This document shows, in pieces, positions 1 through 11,360 of a DNA stretch of 64,000 nucleotides. The DNA is taken from contig VZRZ01003105.1 of assembly GCA_013398175.1 (NCBI GenBank), positions 186,001 to 250,000 on the forward strand, written 5' to 3'. The translations under genes and the position numbers were made by a program. A model generated the notes under the pieces. It did not search any database. It saw only the letters and a program-made list of their open reading frames with translations, and had not been told where the DNA came from. Within the stretch, counting starts at the first letter, position 1, and every line of letters starts with the position of its first letter. This DNA comes from Climacteris rufus. Its lineage: Eukaryota > Chordata > Aves > Passeriformes > Climacteridae.

Positions 1-3000
1 GATTTGTCTGCTTCTCCTGCAATATTCAAATTAAAATGACATTCTGCCTACTGGTTTATTCTTTTACCAGGACTGAGAAATTAAAATTATACATATGGCT
101 CATGTGCATGTGCATGTACACTCTTACCTGGATTTAAACCTTTTTGTAAAACTAACATGAAATTTGCCTGTTTCACAACAACTTTTGTAACAATGGAGTT
201 CTGTTATCCTGTTTATCTAATCTTGATACAAATAAATGAAAAAAAAAAAACCAAAAAAACAAGATACTCTGATGCTGAAAAAGAACCAATTATTCACAGA
301 CAGACAATGAGGCAAATTTGAACTGTGGGAAACCTTTAAACTTTTAGAATGAGAGTGAGCTGAATCCTTTTCTAGGCAGCCTTCAGCTTTCTGCCACGCT
401 TGAAACACTGGTGGGATAAACTGCCACCAGACTGGAAATGGCACAGAAAGAGCTGGAAAGTGAGATGCCAAGAGAAAAAAGGGACCGCACAAGGTGGGAA
501 AGAAAGGTCACACTGGTGTTGGGGAAAGACCAGGAGAAAATTTTGAAAATGTTTCTCTTTGCATATGAGCCATAATGAGCTGGGTGTAAAGCTAAAGGGC
601 CAAATTATGTATTTTGAAAGAGTTCTAAATGATGGAACATATGCGTTAACATATTTCAAGTGATATGTTTTAAAAACATTATCAAGCTTTTATGCACATG
701 TTGCATCGTTCAGCTCCTAAATTTTGCTGCGAGATCTGTGGGAGGAGATAGCCTGCTTGCTTTGATTCCCAGCCTTCACTTTGTGTGCTGCCTGCACACA
801 CTCTCAAATGTGCTTGGAGAACAAAATTAACCCCTAACATGCAACCACATGACACAGTCGTGTGGTATCTGCTGGTTCAGTGGAACAAGGAGATCTGTGG
901 TCTCTTGCTTCATCACAGGTAACTCAGCAATACTTCCACTGCTCTTATGGGAGACCCAAAGAGGGGGCTGCAGAGGTGCCCTTTATGCCTAACAACTCTA
1001 GACATGTATTAAGAAATAACATATATGCACAGTAAAGTTTTAAGGTGTTTTATATTTATTTTCAACCTCTTTATATGCTCAGAAAGGAAATACCCCAGAG
1101 ATCTGAAAGCACAAAGGGCAGTGAATGTTAACCCAGTCCTGATGCGCAGCTCCTTTTATGTTCAGTGCACTCTCGACCAAACTGCACAGGGGCAGGAGCG
1201 CTCCCCCTACAAAAACATTGCTCAAGCCAATCCTAAAGCACACTGACACACACAACTGGTGTTCATATCGAGCATTTCAGCATCAATTATGGAGATCAAG
1301 GGGTCTGTCTGATGAAACAACTTCATGGGGCTGACAGGTATTTACTGTACCAGTCAAATAAAAGACATCGGAGAGCTGCAAGAGCACAAACCTGCAGTGA
1401 CAGTGGGGCAGGACACAGGAATTGCCAACAAAATTTTATAATGATTTGAAATCCAAAAAATTATCATTAGGGATTTTAGGATAGAAATAACTGTACAAGA
1501 AAGCCATGCTCTAGCCATGAATGCCAGCCTTGCTTTGTCTTTAAACGGGCACTCAGAATAGAAAGTTTAATTTACTTGAAGGAAGCTACAAGAAACTTGA
1601 AGCTTCTGTGTAGTGAATAGGTTCAAAGAGAAAACCTGTGGTTACAGCAACAGGCAATGGATATTTCATGTTAGCAGTTATTGCAACACCAGGAGATTAT
1701 CAGGGCTAGGGAAGAGTGATCTGACAACTGAAAATAGGAAGAGAAGTAGCAGCAAGGTTAAGACATGGTCAATATAATGGAGAAAAGGGCCCTGGCTCCT
1801 GTCTCAATAAATTGTTTGCTAGCATTGGTGGAAGCAGAATAGGGATCTCATCTGTCATTTTCATTTTCCTAAGGTTTTGTTTTTCTTATGAGTAGGAATT
1901 TAAGCTGGTATGTGGGTGAAAGTAAGAACTCATGAAAATAAACATGAAACAAACTGAATACCCCACGTGTCTGTGGTTTGATCCTATGCAGCACACACTG
2001 CTACAGCCTACAAGAAGTGGCACTGTGCACAGCCCTGCTGTCCCACCCCTCTCCCTGAGCAGCACCAGTTGGCATTGCTGGGGGCAGGACATCTTTGCAA
2101 ATGAGAAAACTTCCTTTATTTATGTGGTTCCATTCTTACCACAATCCCAAACAAGTCCAGAAAACCTTTCCTGCTGGGCTGCAAATAAGATGCAGAGGTG
2201 CTTATGAAACAGACACACACTCAGAAACACACACACACACCATTCACAGGGAAGTTTTAGCAGTTCAAAACTGTGTGGTTTTCCATCAGACTTAGGGCAG
2301 ACTGGACATAAGCTACTGTCTTTAACTGCAGTGACACATCAGCAATTATTGCTGCTGGGTTCTGGTATCCAGTCATCAGGATCGCCTCCAAGCTCTAGTT
2401 TAACATCCACTTTCTGCACTTTGTTGCTGGATTGAGAGCCCACCTCCAGCCTGCTCTCACCAACAACTACCACTACAACATCACTCACTAAATCTGCCCT
2501 TCACTGCATGACTCCACTGGCTTCCACCACTGCACAGAGCATTCACCCACCTTAGAAGACATGATAAACTTTGCTCTTCACCACAAAACTTCAAAGGGTT
2601 TGTCATTCAGGTGGCTGAATAGTTCATAGCAGCTAAAATTACTCCTGTGACAGCATTACCTGGTAATCGTCTACCCACTGATAGAATGTCTCCTTACAGT
2701 TATATATGCCCTCTCTTTAGGAAGCAGCCAGTTTCAGTAAAACATCATTAATATAATTAATATATTTCATTACCTTTGTTCTGCTTCAGTTATTTTTCAA
2801 TGAAAAAGCTGAAGAATTTCAATAGCTAGGAGAAGAAATAATGTCACCTTGAATACAGAATTTCTTCATTATGATTCCTGAATTTGATTTCCAGCATGGA
2901 AGTAGAATGTATTTGTCAGGATAATGGCAAAAAGGGAAACAATAGGAAGCCTTTGTTATTTTAAATAGTTAAGTTGTTACACAATATGATGGACTTCTTC

Positions 3001-3944
3001 TGTTGTACCTTAATGGATAGTAACACAATCAATAAATGGCTGTAACAATTTCATTCTGCTTCACCTGCTGTAATTGAAAAATAACTCAAGCAGAACTTTG
3101 GAGTAGTTTTGATGTATATTTTTTCTTCTGCCCTCCCCTGTCCTTTTTTTTCCCCTTTTGATTAAGATGAAGATTACACTTTAGTGATTGGAGTAGGTGT
3201 AATTGTTATTATAAACACCTTTCAACAAGCTGTTCTACCCTGAGAACAATCCTGCAAGGCTACAATAGAATGAATGAAATCAAGGGGAAAAAACATGGAT
3301 CTGAGTGACATGAACAAGAATGTCATTGGTAGAGAGAGAAAATAGGAAGGAATGAGGTGCTGCCATTCACTGACTAAGACTGTTCAATCTAGAATGGACA
3401 CCACTTCCTCTACTAGAAGTTGATGAACAGAAAACTGTTGAACTAAAGTCTGTCAGTTTTGCTTGTGAAAAATCTGAAGTAACTCTGGTAACTCCAGGCA
3501 GAGGATTTTTGAGTTATAAATGCATGGGGGAGAAACTGTTTCAATTGTATTTGTACCCAGCTGCAGTATTAAGACACATGTACTGCAATCATGTCCAATT
3601 AATTGTTTATAAGAACTTCTGCAAGAGAATTCCAAGTGGTGATACAGTAATCACAAAACAAGAAAGGACTACAAGCTATGGAAATATGGAATCGAAGTTA
3701 TATTTAAAAGCAGATATGTAAACAATTAAAAAGCACTCAGCCAGCCCACCATGTATGCTTCAAGTGCACAGGAAATATTAAAAACATGGTAAAAATATTT
3801 TTTGTTTTCTAAAAAGTGTAAAGTAACTTGGGACTATGAGCACATCACATTTTCAAAGTAGGAGATCCTAATTCTCCTCCGTCGTACAACAGATGTGACA
3901 AAATGATCCAAAAGCTGACTTTCCCTGGATTACAATGCGTTGTT
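1..3944. other. Gene-free AT-rich DNA
   Basis: No protein, RNA gene or repeat family could be recognised in this stretch. Open frames are below 100 codons on both strands, overlap each other (for example around 1,886-2,207) and resemble no family I know. The only visible structure is a short A run at 239-250 and a CA-rich tract at 2,211-2,240. A candidate minus-strand splice donor (CAG then GTAAGA) lies near 123-130 but has no convincing acceptor upstream of it. Intergenic or intronic DNA is the simplest reading. Confidence 0.6.
2211..2240. repeat. Short interrupted (CA)n tract
   Basis: Two short CA runs are separated by a few bases (tcagaaa). It is a small simple-sequence repeat with no other notable feature. 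Confidence 0.7.
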
Positions 3945-4003
3945 AATCATAGAATTATAGAGTGGAAGGAACCTTAATGATCACCTAGTTCCAACCCCCA
4001 CAA
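3945..4003 (-). mobile_element. CR1 LINE 3' tail fragment, reversed
   Basis: The plus strand reads aatcatagaattatagag, then a ggaaggaacctt block, then tgatcacctagttccaac and a C run. This is the reverse complement of the avian CR1 3' end, which normally finishes with a 'ccttccaac ... attctatgattctatg' tail. About 60 bp can be aligned by eye. The sequence beyond 4,003 no longer follows CR1, so this is a severely 5'-truncated copy, which is usual for CR1 retrotransposition. It has no coding capacity. The mismatches to the general CR1 pattern suggest an old insertion. The family is identified from memory of the tail pattern, not from a database comparison. Confidence 0.8.
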
Positions 4004-4078
4004 CACTGGTGATAAGAGAGGAGAGGTTGCATTTACTCTCTTAATTACTTCTCAGTGTGATTGGTTTGGCTTTTGGGC

Positions 4079-4120
4079 TTTTTTTTTGTTTGTTTGTTTT
4101 TGATTTTTTTTCTTTTTGTT
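4079..4120. repeat. T-rich low-complexity tract
   Basis: T runs are broken only by single G, A or C bases, including a short TTTG repeat. It lies about 75 bp from the reversed CR1 tail but not in a position that would make it part of that element. Confidence 0.7.
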
Positions 4121-5903
4121 ATAAACATACACTGCTGCTCTATATTTTGTATTAAAGAAAATAGGGCTGAAGAAATATGACCTGAGCTTGGAGCAGACAG
4201 GGATGTGATAGCCTTGTGTTCCTATGGATTTGTTTCACCACCAGCCTGAGAAAGTTCTGCCCTCCACAAATGGTTTTTCCTGTTACTACAAAGAGTGAGT
4301 TCTGTTGTGTGGAGAGACTGTACTGTGGACCTGCTACAAAGTAAGGGGCAGCCTGCTCAGGGAAATGTTTGAATTTAAAGTTTCCAGATATGACCCTCTA
4401 TTTGATGTCTGGAAGCTTTGCTTGAAATAAACAGTAGTGCCAGTTGTTATATTTTAGCATTTCATACAGCAGCCATCAGTCATGTCAGGTCTCCAAAGGC
4501 AGAATGATTTGCTGCATTGTGATCTAAATGCTACTAATGAGCAAGTCTGAGCTGAAGGAGCCAGTGAAGATACTTGGTGATATCATAATGAACTGTAACA
4601 CTAAAAAATTACAAAGTTGTCAGCTGTTAGCTGACATAGTTAACTCCTATAGTAAACTTTAAGATTCGGATTCCAAAGTAAAACACAAATGTTTTCTGTC
4701 ATATTTGTCAAGCATCAAAGCTGTTTGTTGATACAGTTTCCCTTCCTATTTAAAGAATACTTGGGGAAAAATAATCCACTTTAAAAAACCCTTCCAACTT
4801 AAACTCTTCTCTTTGGGCACTTCAGTCCACAGCAATCTCATTTTCTGGGTTCCCTTACTGCTCACTTCTCTCTAATTAGAGCCAAGAGAATAGATCACAG
4901 CAAGTAACTTACTCAACAAATTTAGCTTCTTTTCTGCTCTCCAAATGTCTGCAAGCAGATTGCAATTTCCTCAAAACTGTTCATTATTCAAATTTACTGT
5001 ATATATTTTTTCTCCCTCTGAGCATTTCTCTATGGATTGATCAAGAACAGTTTGCTTTAAGTATTCTGTATTCAAAATCCCAGCTGCCTTCAGTAGTTGT
5101 GATTAAATATAGAAGTCATGTGATATCATCCCTGCTTCTCAAATGCAAAAGCATAACTCTTTTTTAGACCCCAATTTGGCAAAGAATTTAAGCATGTGCC
5201 TAAAATTAAGCCTAAATGTTCTGCACCACAGAGATGAGACTATTTACCTCATTAAAGTTTAACATGCCTTTAAACACTTCCTTGGATCCAAGCCAAACAA
5301 TATCTCCTCCCACCCCCAAGCAACACAAGGAATTTCACTCATTTACTTGGATTATTTGTTCCCCTAGCTCCAATCTTTCACAAAACATTTAATATATAGG
5401 ACACTGCTAAGTTCATGATTTGCCTTCACTGAGTCTCTCTCCCAGCCACAAAAGTGCTACTTGCAATGATCTTCCCAGTCTGGGAATTGTTTCAACTGAA
5501 TTCCATTCTTAATTATATGACAAGGCTAAGAACACATATTTAACATTATCATGCACAAAAGCACAGTCCATATAGGAAGCCAATACCCATCTGGTCATTC
5601 AAGGCAAATTCAGGTGGAACCATCAGAGGGCCCTACTGCTTAAACCCCATAGAGCAACCACTTGAAAAATCAGATGGAAATTATTTCTGTAATGATGGAT
5701 AGCAGCAGGTCTCCAAGAGGTTACAGGAGAGTCCATTTGATAAAGTTTAACACCTTCACATTGCAAGAGTTCACACATTTCCTCCCATACGTCTGCACTA
5801 AGAGATCAGCGTGTTCCTGGCCTGAGGTGTGAAGCTGTCTTCTATCCCATGGCAACAACATTTTCAACTGCTTAATAGCAAGTCAGACTTATGTAGAAGA
5901 AAG

Positions 5904-5945
5904 TAAAAAACAAAAAAACAAAACAAAACAAAAAAAAACCAAGCA
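5904..5945. repeat. (CAAAA)n / A-rich low-complexity tract
   Basis: A runs of 3-9 bases are separated by single C residues. It could be the decayed poly-A tail of a retroposon, but no recognisable element precedes it, so only the simple repeat is called. Confidence 0.7.
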
Positions 5946-7870
5946 AACCCCCAACCTTCCAGAAAGAGAATTACCAACTGTGAAGACAATGGGTTTATTA
6001 TTATCTTGGCTTGTCAATTAAGAGTTTTAGCAGTGATTTACCCAGGCTGTTTGTCAGTAGGCTCGGGGCTGTGCCCTGACAAACTTCCTAAGTGTTTCTT
6101 CTGAAACACTTTAGCAGTTGTTTGCTTAAATGCTGCCAGAAGCATTATGTCAAGACTGTATCCAGATTAGGATGCTTCAAAACGTCCCACACAAGGAAGT
6201 CATTGTTCACATGGAATGAGTATAGGAATCTGTGCTTACAGGTAAGAGAAGCATTTAGAAATAGCAGATAAATTGTAGCTCAGATGTGTTGCATTTAAGT
6301 CAAAGAAGAGCAGCCCAGTGAAGCCCAGCAGTGCAGCCATCCTTACACCCAGGACCAGGAGCATGACAAGGATGAGGAAACAACAATTTGCAGAGGAGAG
6401 GTCTGAAACACAAGGAACTGTCCAAGTCCTGGCCTAATTCTGGCAAAAAGTAATCAAACTTTTTATCCTAAATCACCTACTGATCTAGTAGTTCAACCCA
6501 TCCTGGCTAAAGGAACCTCTAACTAGAAATCTAGATTAAACCCAGAAATTGCTAATCTAACAACACCTTTGGTGTAGCAAATACACTTGGAAGACTGAAA
6601 GGAAGACCTTGAAGGGAAGGGTAGATGCAGGTGACAGAGATTTGCCTGTTAAACTTTTTTTCATGACTTTCACAAGCAAAGGATTCTGTAAGAAGTCAGA
6701 TTAGCTGAATGCTATGAAGGTGTAGAGGGATTCTATCTAAGGAATGTCCAAGTGGTCCAAACTATAATCATCAATGTATATATGTATATTATTTTTAAAT
6801 AGTGTATATATTCTCTGACAGGTTTTGTCGTACCTAATGCACCTATGCTGTGTGTGAGAGATGCACAGATTCTTCCTGATTTCATGTTGTTTTTATATAT
6901 TTATTTTCTAATGAGGTCATGCCCTGGCCAGTGTACACCTTGCCAAAATAGCAGTTGATTCTCTTTGACTCAGGGCAAGTTATAAACACAACAGGAATTC
7001 TGAGGGTTTGTGCTGGATGTTATATGGGAAAGAGCTGTTTTGAAATGGGCTATATAGTCCACGGCAGCAATTGCCCTCAAAAGTGCAAGGTTCCACAAAG
7101 TAGAAGATGTGAGGCAAAGTGCAAAAATATCTCTGATTTTTTCCTCATGCTTCCTGCTGCAACTGAGTCATGCCTGTCATTCAACACATCTCACATCTGG
7201 TCTTTCAAGTGTTGCCACTGTGAGCAAGAGGAGCACTGGCTGGAGGATTTTCCTGAAGGGGAGATTGCAAAGTGACTCGAAACAAAAACTCACTGACTTG
7301 GACAGAATGACAAAAATCCCAATCCAAAACAAAGCTTTATCAACAGACAGACCCTGCAGTCATTCAGCTTTTGATCTTGGTGGCAATGTGCAAACCCTCT
7401 TACACAAGATATTTCTCACTGCATGGACCAATGTGTCCAAGTTTATAATATCCAGCACAACTTACCTGGACCTGGCATTTGATGCATGTGCTGAGATAAT
7501 TTGAAAGCGATTTCACAGTCAGTCTCATGTCACTGTCTCAGACTCTGAGTTCAAATGAGCTCTAATTTCCAAACGTATCCTTAAATAAACATACACATAA
7601 CACAAATAGGACTTGCAAGCTCATTTAAAAATAAATTAGTGCATTCAGTGGATGACCAGGAGAGGGTGTCTTCAATGCCTTTCAGCAGTTCTATGAGCTA
7701 CCCAGACATTTAGCAAGCGCTGAAACAGAAATTCTCATCTGGTGGGGGGCTTGAATCAATAGATAAACAGTTTCAAGGTAATAATTTAATGGGGAAAAAA
7801 CCGCTATTTTTTAGTAAATATGAAAGAATAAGAATACAGAGAGTAACAGACCTCACATCTCATCGTTCCT

Positions 7871-8335
7871 TTGAAGATCTGGAAGGGTACAGTGGTGCTG
7901 GGTAATGCTAAGCAGACTGTGTCGCACAAGGCGCCGTCGCTGTGGTGTGAAATGCAGATTCTGATTACGCTGTCAGTTCTGATCCGAGCTTTTTCTGTAG
8001 CCTGTATTTCTAGAACTCAAAAATATTTATATAGCATCCATTTCTGTCGCACCTTCCATCCCACAGAATCCGAGAGTGCGAGCCAAACTGAGATCAACTC
8101 TCTGTGGGGATCGCTTCACCCACCGCTGAAATGCAACAGCTGTGGAGCTGCACATGGCAATCCCACAGACCTTTGTGTAACAGGGACTGGCACCAGGCTG
8201 TGTAGATGGGAGCGGATGGAGTCCAGCCCAAATGCCATGGCTCAGATTGAGATCTGGTGCCAGCACCCTGCGGAAGAGGCTGAGCAGGACTGCTGCATCA
8301 ACATGCCCCAGGCCAGCGTAAAATCCTGCTGGTAA
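7871..8335 (+). other. Open, CpG-retaining patch of unknown nature
   Basis: This interval stays open for 155 codons on the plus strand, but the frame begins at a TTG; the first in-frame ATG is near 7,952. The translation has scattered cysteines and no domain, signal peptide or membrane segment that I recognise. What stands out is base composition. Roughly 14 CpG dinucleotides fall between about 7,920 and 8,320, in a window where CpG is otherwise scarce, and GC rises to near half. No convincing acceptor/donor pair frames the interval. It could be a decayed older sequence, a regulatory element, or chance openness helped by the higher GC. I do not call it a gene. Confidence 0.25.
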
Positions 8336-8608
8336 CTTGCAGATTTTGAGGATAGCACCCTAATTTATCTTCCAATGCCTTTTTATCTCTAGCCTATAAT
8401 TCCTACATATTTTGAAACAGTTGTAATCAAGTGCACGTGTCACTTTAAAGCAAGAACTAATGATACAGCAGATTTCATTGCACTGGAAGGCACAGTTTAT
8501 AAGATGTATTTTGGTGAAGCCTTTGGCAGCTAGAGGTCAGACTGCTTTAATTGTACATCACCAAAGAACGAAAGGACTAATAAATATATTAGCACCTGAA
8601 AAGGCCAC

Positions 8609-8633
8609 AAAAAAAAAAAAAAGGGGGGGGGGG
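8609..8633. repeat. A14-G11 homopolymer junction
   Basis: Fourteen A residues are followed directly by eleven G residues. The junction is prone to slippage and to sequencing error, so the exact lengths should not be trusted. The G run could contribute to a G-quadruplex only between molecules, since it is a single tract. Confidence 0.9.
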
Positions 8634-9660
8634 AGAAAATGCAAGTGTGAAGCAGTAAATTTTTTAATGCTTATCAGCTGCAGAAAGGTATCCACATAAT
8701 AGACTTCACAGGACAAATTTATGATTCTGCAAATGTTCCTTTCATTTAAATCAGCATCCCAGTGACTTGATATCTGCAAATCATCCTAAAATCCTGATGG
8801 GCTGAAATACTAAATGCCACAATGGACCATCTCACGTTCATTCTTCCTGGTAAACAGGGAGGAGGATCTATCATAATGACACTGAGGCCTTTTTGAGGAG
8901 CCCAGGGTCTGGCAATTATGCATATTAGGCTGAGTGTTTAAGTCCAATAATGGGGTTTTAGTGATGGATAGATCATCCCTTCCTGTACTTCTAAGATGCT
9001 TGTGATAGCTGAATTGCCCCCAAGTGGCACCCATAAATTTTGGCCTTTCAGAAAAGCCCACATATTGTGTAGGTATCACCCAAAGCCCTCATTAGTTAGA
9101 CTGTGACCTTTGGTGCGTGACTATCAGGCAAAAGCCTACAAAAGGCCTGTGTTCGATTAGCACTGCAATTTGTTCATTATCTCCTGACAGGAATTTGCAA
9201 GTGTCAAAGACAATTCTGTTATGAAAAGGTCAAGATCTGAACAGAGGGGAGAGAGGGCATCACTCTCAGAAATTCTGCCCCAGCAGTAGCAACCACCACC
9301 TGATTCTCACCCACCTCGTTCTGGGTACCAGGAGCCAGGAGCAGGTAAATCGCAATTTCACATAATTCATCTTCACAGGAGTTAAATCACTTCAGGATAA
9401 AAACGGGTTTTCTGCTTTTTTACTTAAAATTATGGAAATTGTTTCTGACAGCAAATTGCTCCTAATTAATTTACGGTCTCTGCTGGGAAAACGCACTGTA
9501 CTGTTGATTTCTACCTTCTACAGACTTAATTATTAAAAAAGCAAAATTTTCCTAAACTATTAACTTCTGTGCTGCCAGAATTAAGAGTTATAAGAACTGG
9601 AAGGGAGGCTGGGTCTGGCATGCAACAAGTCTGAAGTTACACAGCACACTCACAGGCAAA

Positions 9661-9725
9661 TGATCCTTCCAGTATCATCCTGGTAATATAAGGAGGATTA
9701 TCGCCATTTTAGAAGACTCGATTTT
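9661..9725 (+). mobile_element. Possible MIR-like SINE remnant
   Basis: The segment aaggaggattatcgccatt followed by ttagaagactcg resembles the central part of MIR/CORE-SINEs (a 'tattatccccattttacaga' type block) in plus orientation. The match is short and diverged, no tail is visible, and it was judged by eye from memory of the family pattern. It could be coincidence. Confidence 0.25.
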
Positions 9726-11269
9726 GTTTCATTTTGGAAAAAAGTCAAGCTTCTACCATTGCAACATTGGCTGACACACCATTAAGCTGCCCTGTACCTG
9801 TTATCCTTTCGCCATGGCCTTGGGTGAACTGAGGCCTGCAGTGGGTGATGGACACTCAGCACTGGTTTAGCCTCAGCTCTCGCTTTTCCTGTCCCCTACC
9901 TGAGGCTGTGAAGCAGTTCACAACACTATAAATACTTCTGTGATGACAACCTGTCATGCCACTAATATGGGAAGAGGAAAAAGTGACTGTGCTGAGAACT
10001 CCAGGCTCTCAAATTTGTGAACCTCTGAGACAGAGCAGAGTGGACAAGATGGAAAAGATGGAAAGCTGCGGGCTCATAGTCAGATTAAAGCTGCACTGCA
10101 GCAATACAGATTTCATCAGCTGCACCTCACAAGAGGGTCTGTAGAGAAGAGAACCATTACTCCTTTGAGAAAAACAGGCTTTGGATCTTTAGGGCTGAGG
10201 ACTGCAACCAACCAACAAAAAGGAAAGAAACAGAAAGACTGCAAAATCTCTGTATTAAAATTAGGGGAGTAAGAGTGAGAGGTGAATGGTCAAGGTCAGG
10301 ACTAGAGCATTTGTACTTGAGGGGGAAAAACAGAGAAGAAAAACTCCCTTTTGAGCCACATGTTTCCAGTACAGCACACCTACAGCTCTTGGACACACCA
10401 GCATGGCCTCAGACTAGTGGTAGAGACACCTGAGAGGGCACTGAAATATCTCTGAATCCATAAGGATAAAATTCTCGTCTTAGATGTTTTCACCTTTGTC
10501 ATCTAGATTTCAGCTGAGCCTCAGTGCCAAACTTCCTTATGGTAGCATACAGGTGTAACATGCACTGTGATCCATTTCCCCCTGTTATTTTCTTGAGGCA
10601 CAGGACACTCAATTACACTCTTTATTGGAATTCAAAACTTGTAGTTATCTCTTTGGCAACTGATGATAAAACCTTTGATAGTGCATACTGGCATTGGCAA
10701 AATGTCAAAAGACCAATGTCCAAAAGGCAAAATGTACAAGCAGACATGAAAGAAGCCACTTTTGTAATACTACGAGGGTCAGAGTCTTACATTAAATCCG
10801 GTGGGAAAGTTTGGCACAAGCCCATTTGATCCATGATATTTAGTTCTACAAGTCAGATTTACTCAGCTGCTATCATTTTCTAAGCTGTCCCTGCTGAATG
10901 ATTCCCATCACTTGCTGCGTGAGAGAAAGTAGCAGCAGATCACAGAAGAATCTAGAAAATGTTGTTCTAATATTTTTTACATCACTCCTTTGCTGACAGC
11001 TGTGACATTTAAGAGAAGAGAAGGATTGGTGAATGAGGATTCGCAGCGCTCTTGGTTACCAGCACGGAAACAGCAGCATTGGCACAGAGGGGATGTGCAT
11101 ATTATTAAAGTACAAACAAATACACTCAAGCCTGATACACTTTAAACCTGAGACTACATGAAAAGGGGCATTGTTGCCATCAGAGAAAACACTTCATATC
11201 ATCATAGAGAGAAAAAAAAAGTAGAGCTTGAGTGTTTGAGGAAAAACAAACCCTGCAAGAATTAGCATA

Positions 11270-11360
11270 CCTATTAAAAACCAAAACAAACCTCCAATTA
11301 AAGAAAGCAAACAAAAAAACAAATTAAACAAAACTTCACCCCAAAATCAAGCAATAAAAG
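11270..11360. repeat. A-rich low-complexity stretch
   Basis: A and C dominate the plus strand, with repeated caaa and aaac words. No retroposon body is recognisable next to it. Confidence 0.5.

Larger units (their letters stand above)
4004..7860. other. Gene-free AT-rich DNA
   Basis: No gene is recognised. A T-rich tract follows the CR1 tail (4,079-4,120) and a CAAAA-rich tract lies at 5,904-5,945. One interval, 6,115-6,240, stays open in one frame up to a CAG|GTAAGAG donor-like site. Its acceptor side is weak and a 41-codon open run is common by chance, so it is not called as an exon. A strong minus-strand donor-like motif (CAG then GTAAGT) lies at 7,462-7,469 with only a poor acceptor candidate about 25 bp upstream of it. 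Two overlapping plus-strand frames at 6,955-7,504 match no known protein. Confidence 0.55.

Noticed and set aside
6115..6240. Possible 126-nt exon ending at CAG|GTAAGAG
   Set aside because: One frame is open, but the acceptor side (cactttagcag) has little pyrimidine tract and a 41-codon open run is common by chance. The peptide is unfamiliar.
7462..7495. Minus-strand CAG|GTAAGT donor with a 25-nt interval upstream of it
   Set aside because: The donor is near-perfect, but the acceptor (ttatctcag) is weak and the interval is not a multiple of three. Consensus donors are expected a few times in 64 kb on two strands.
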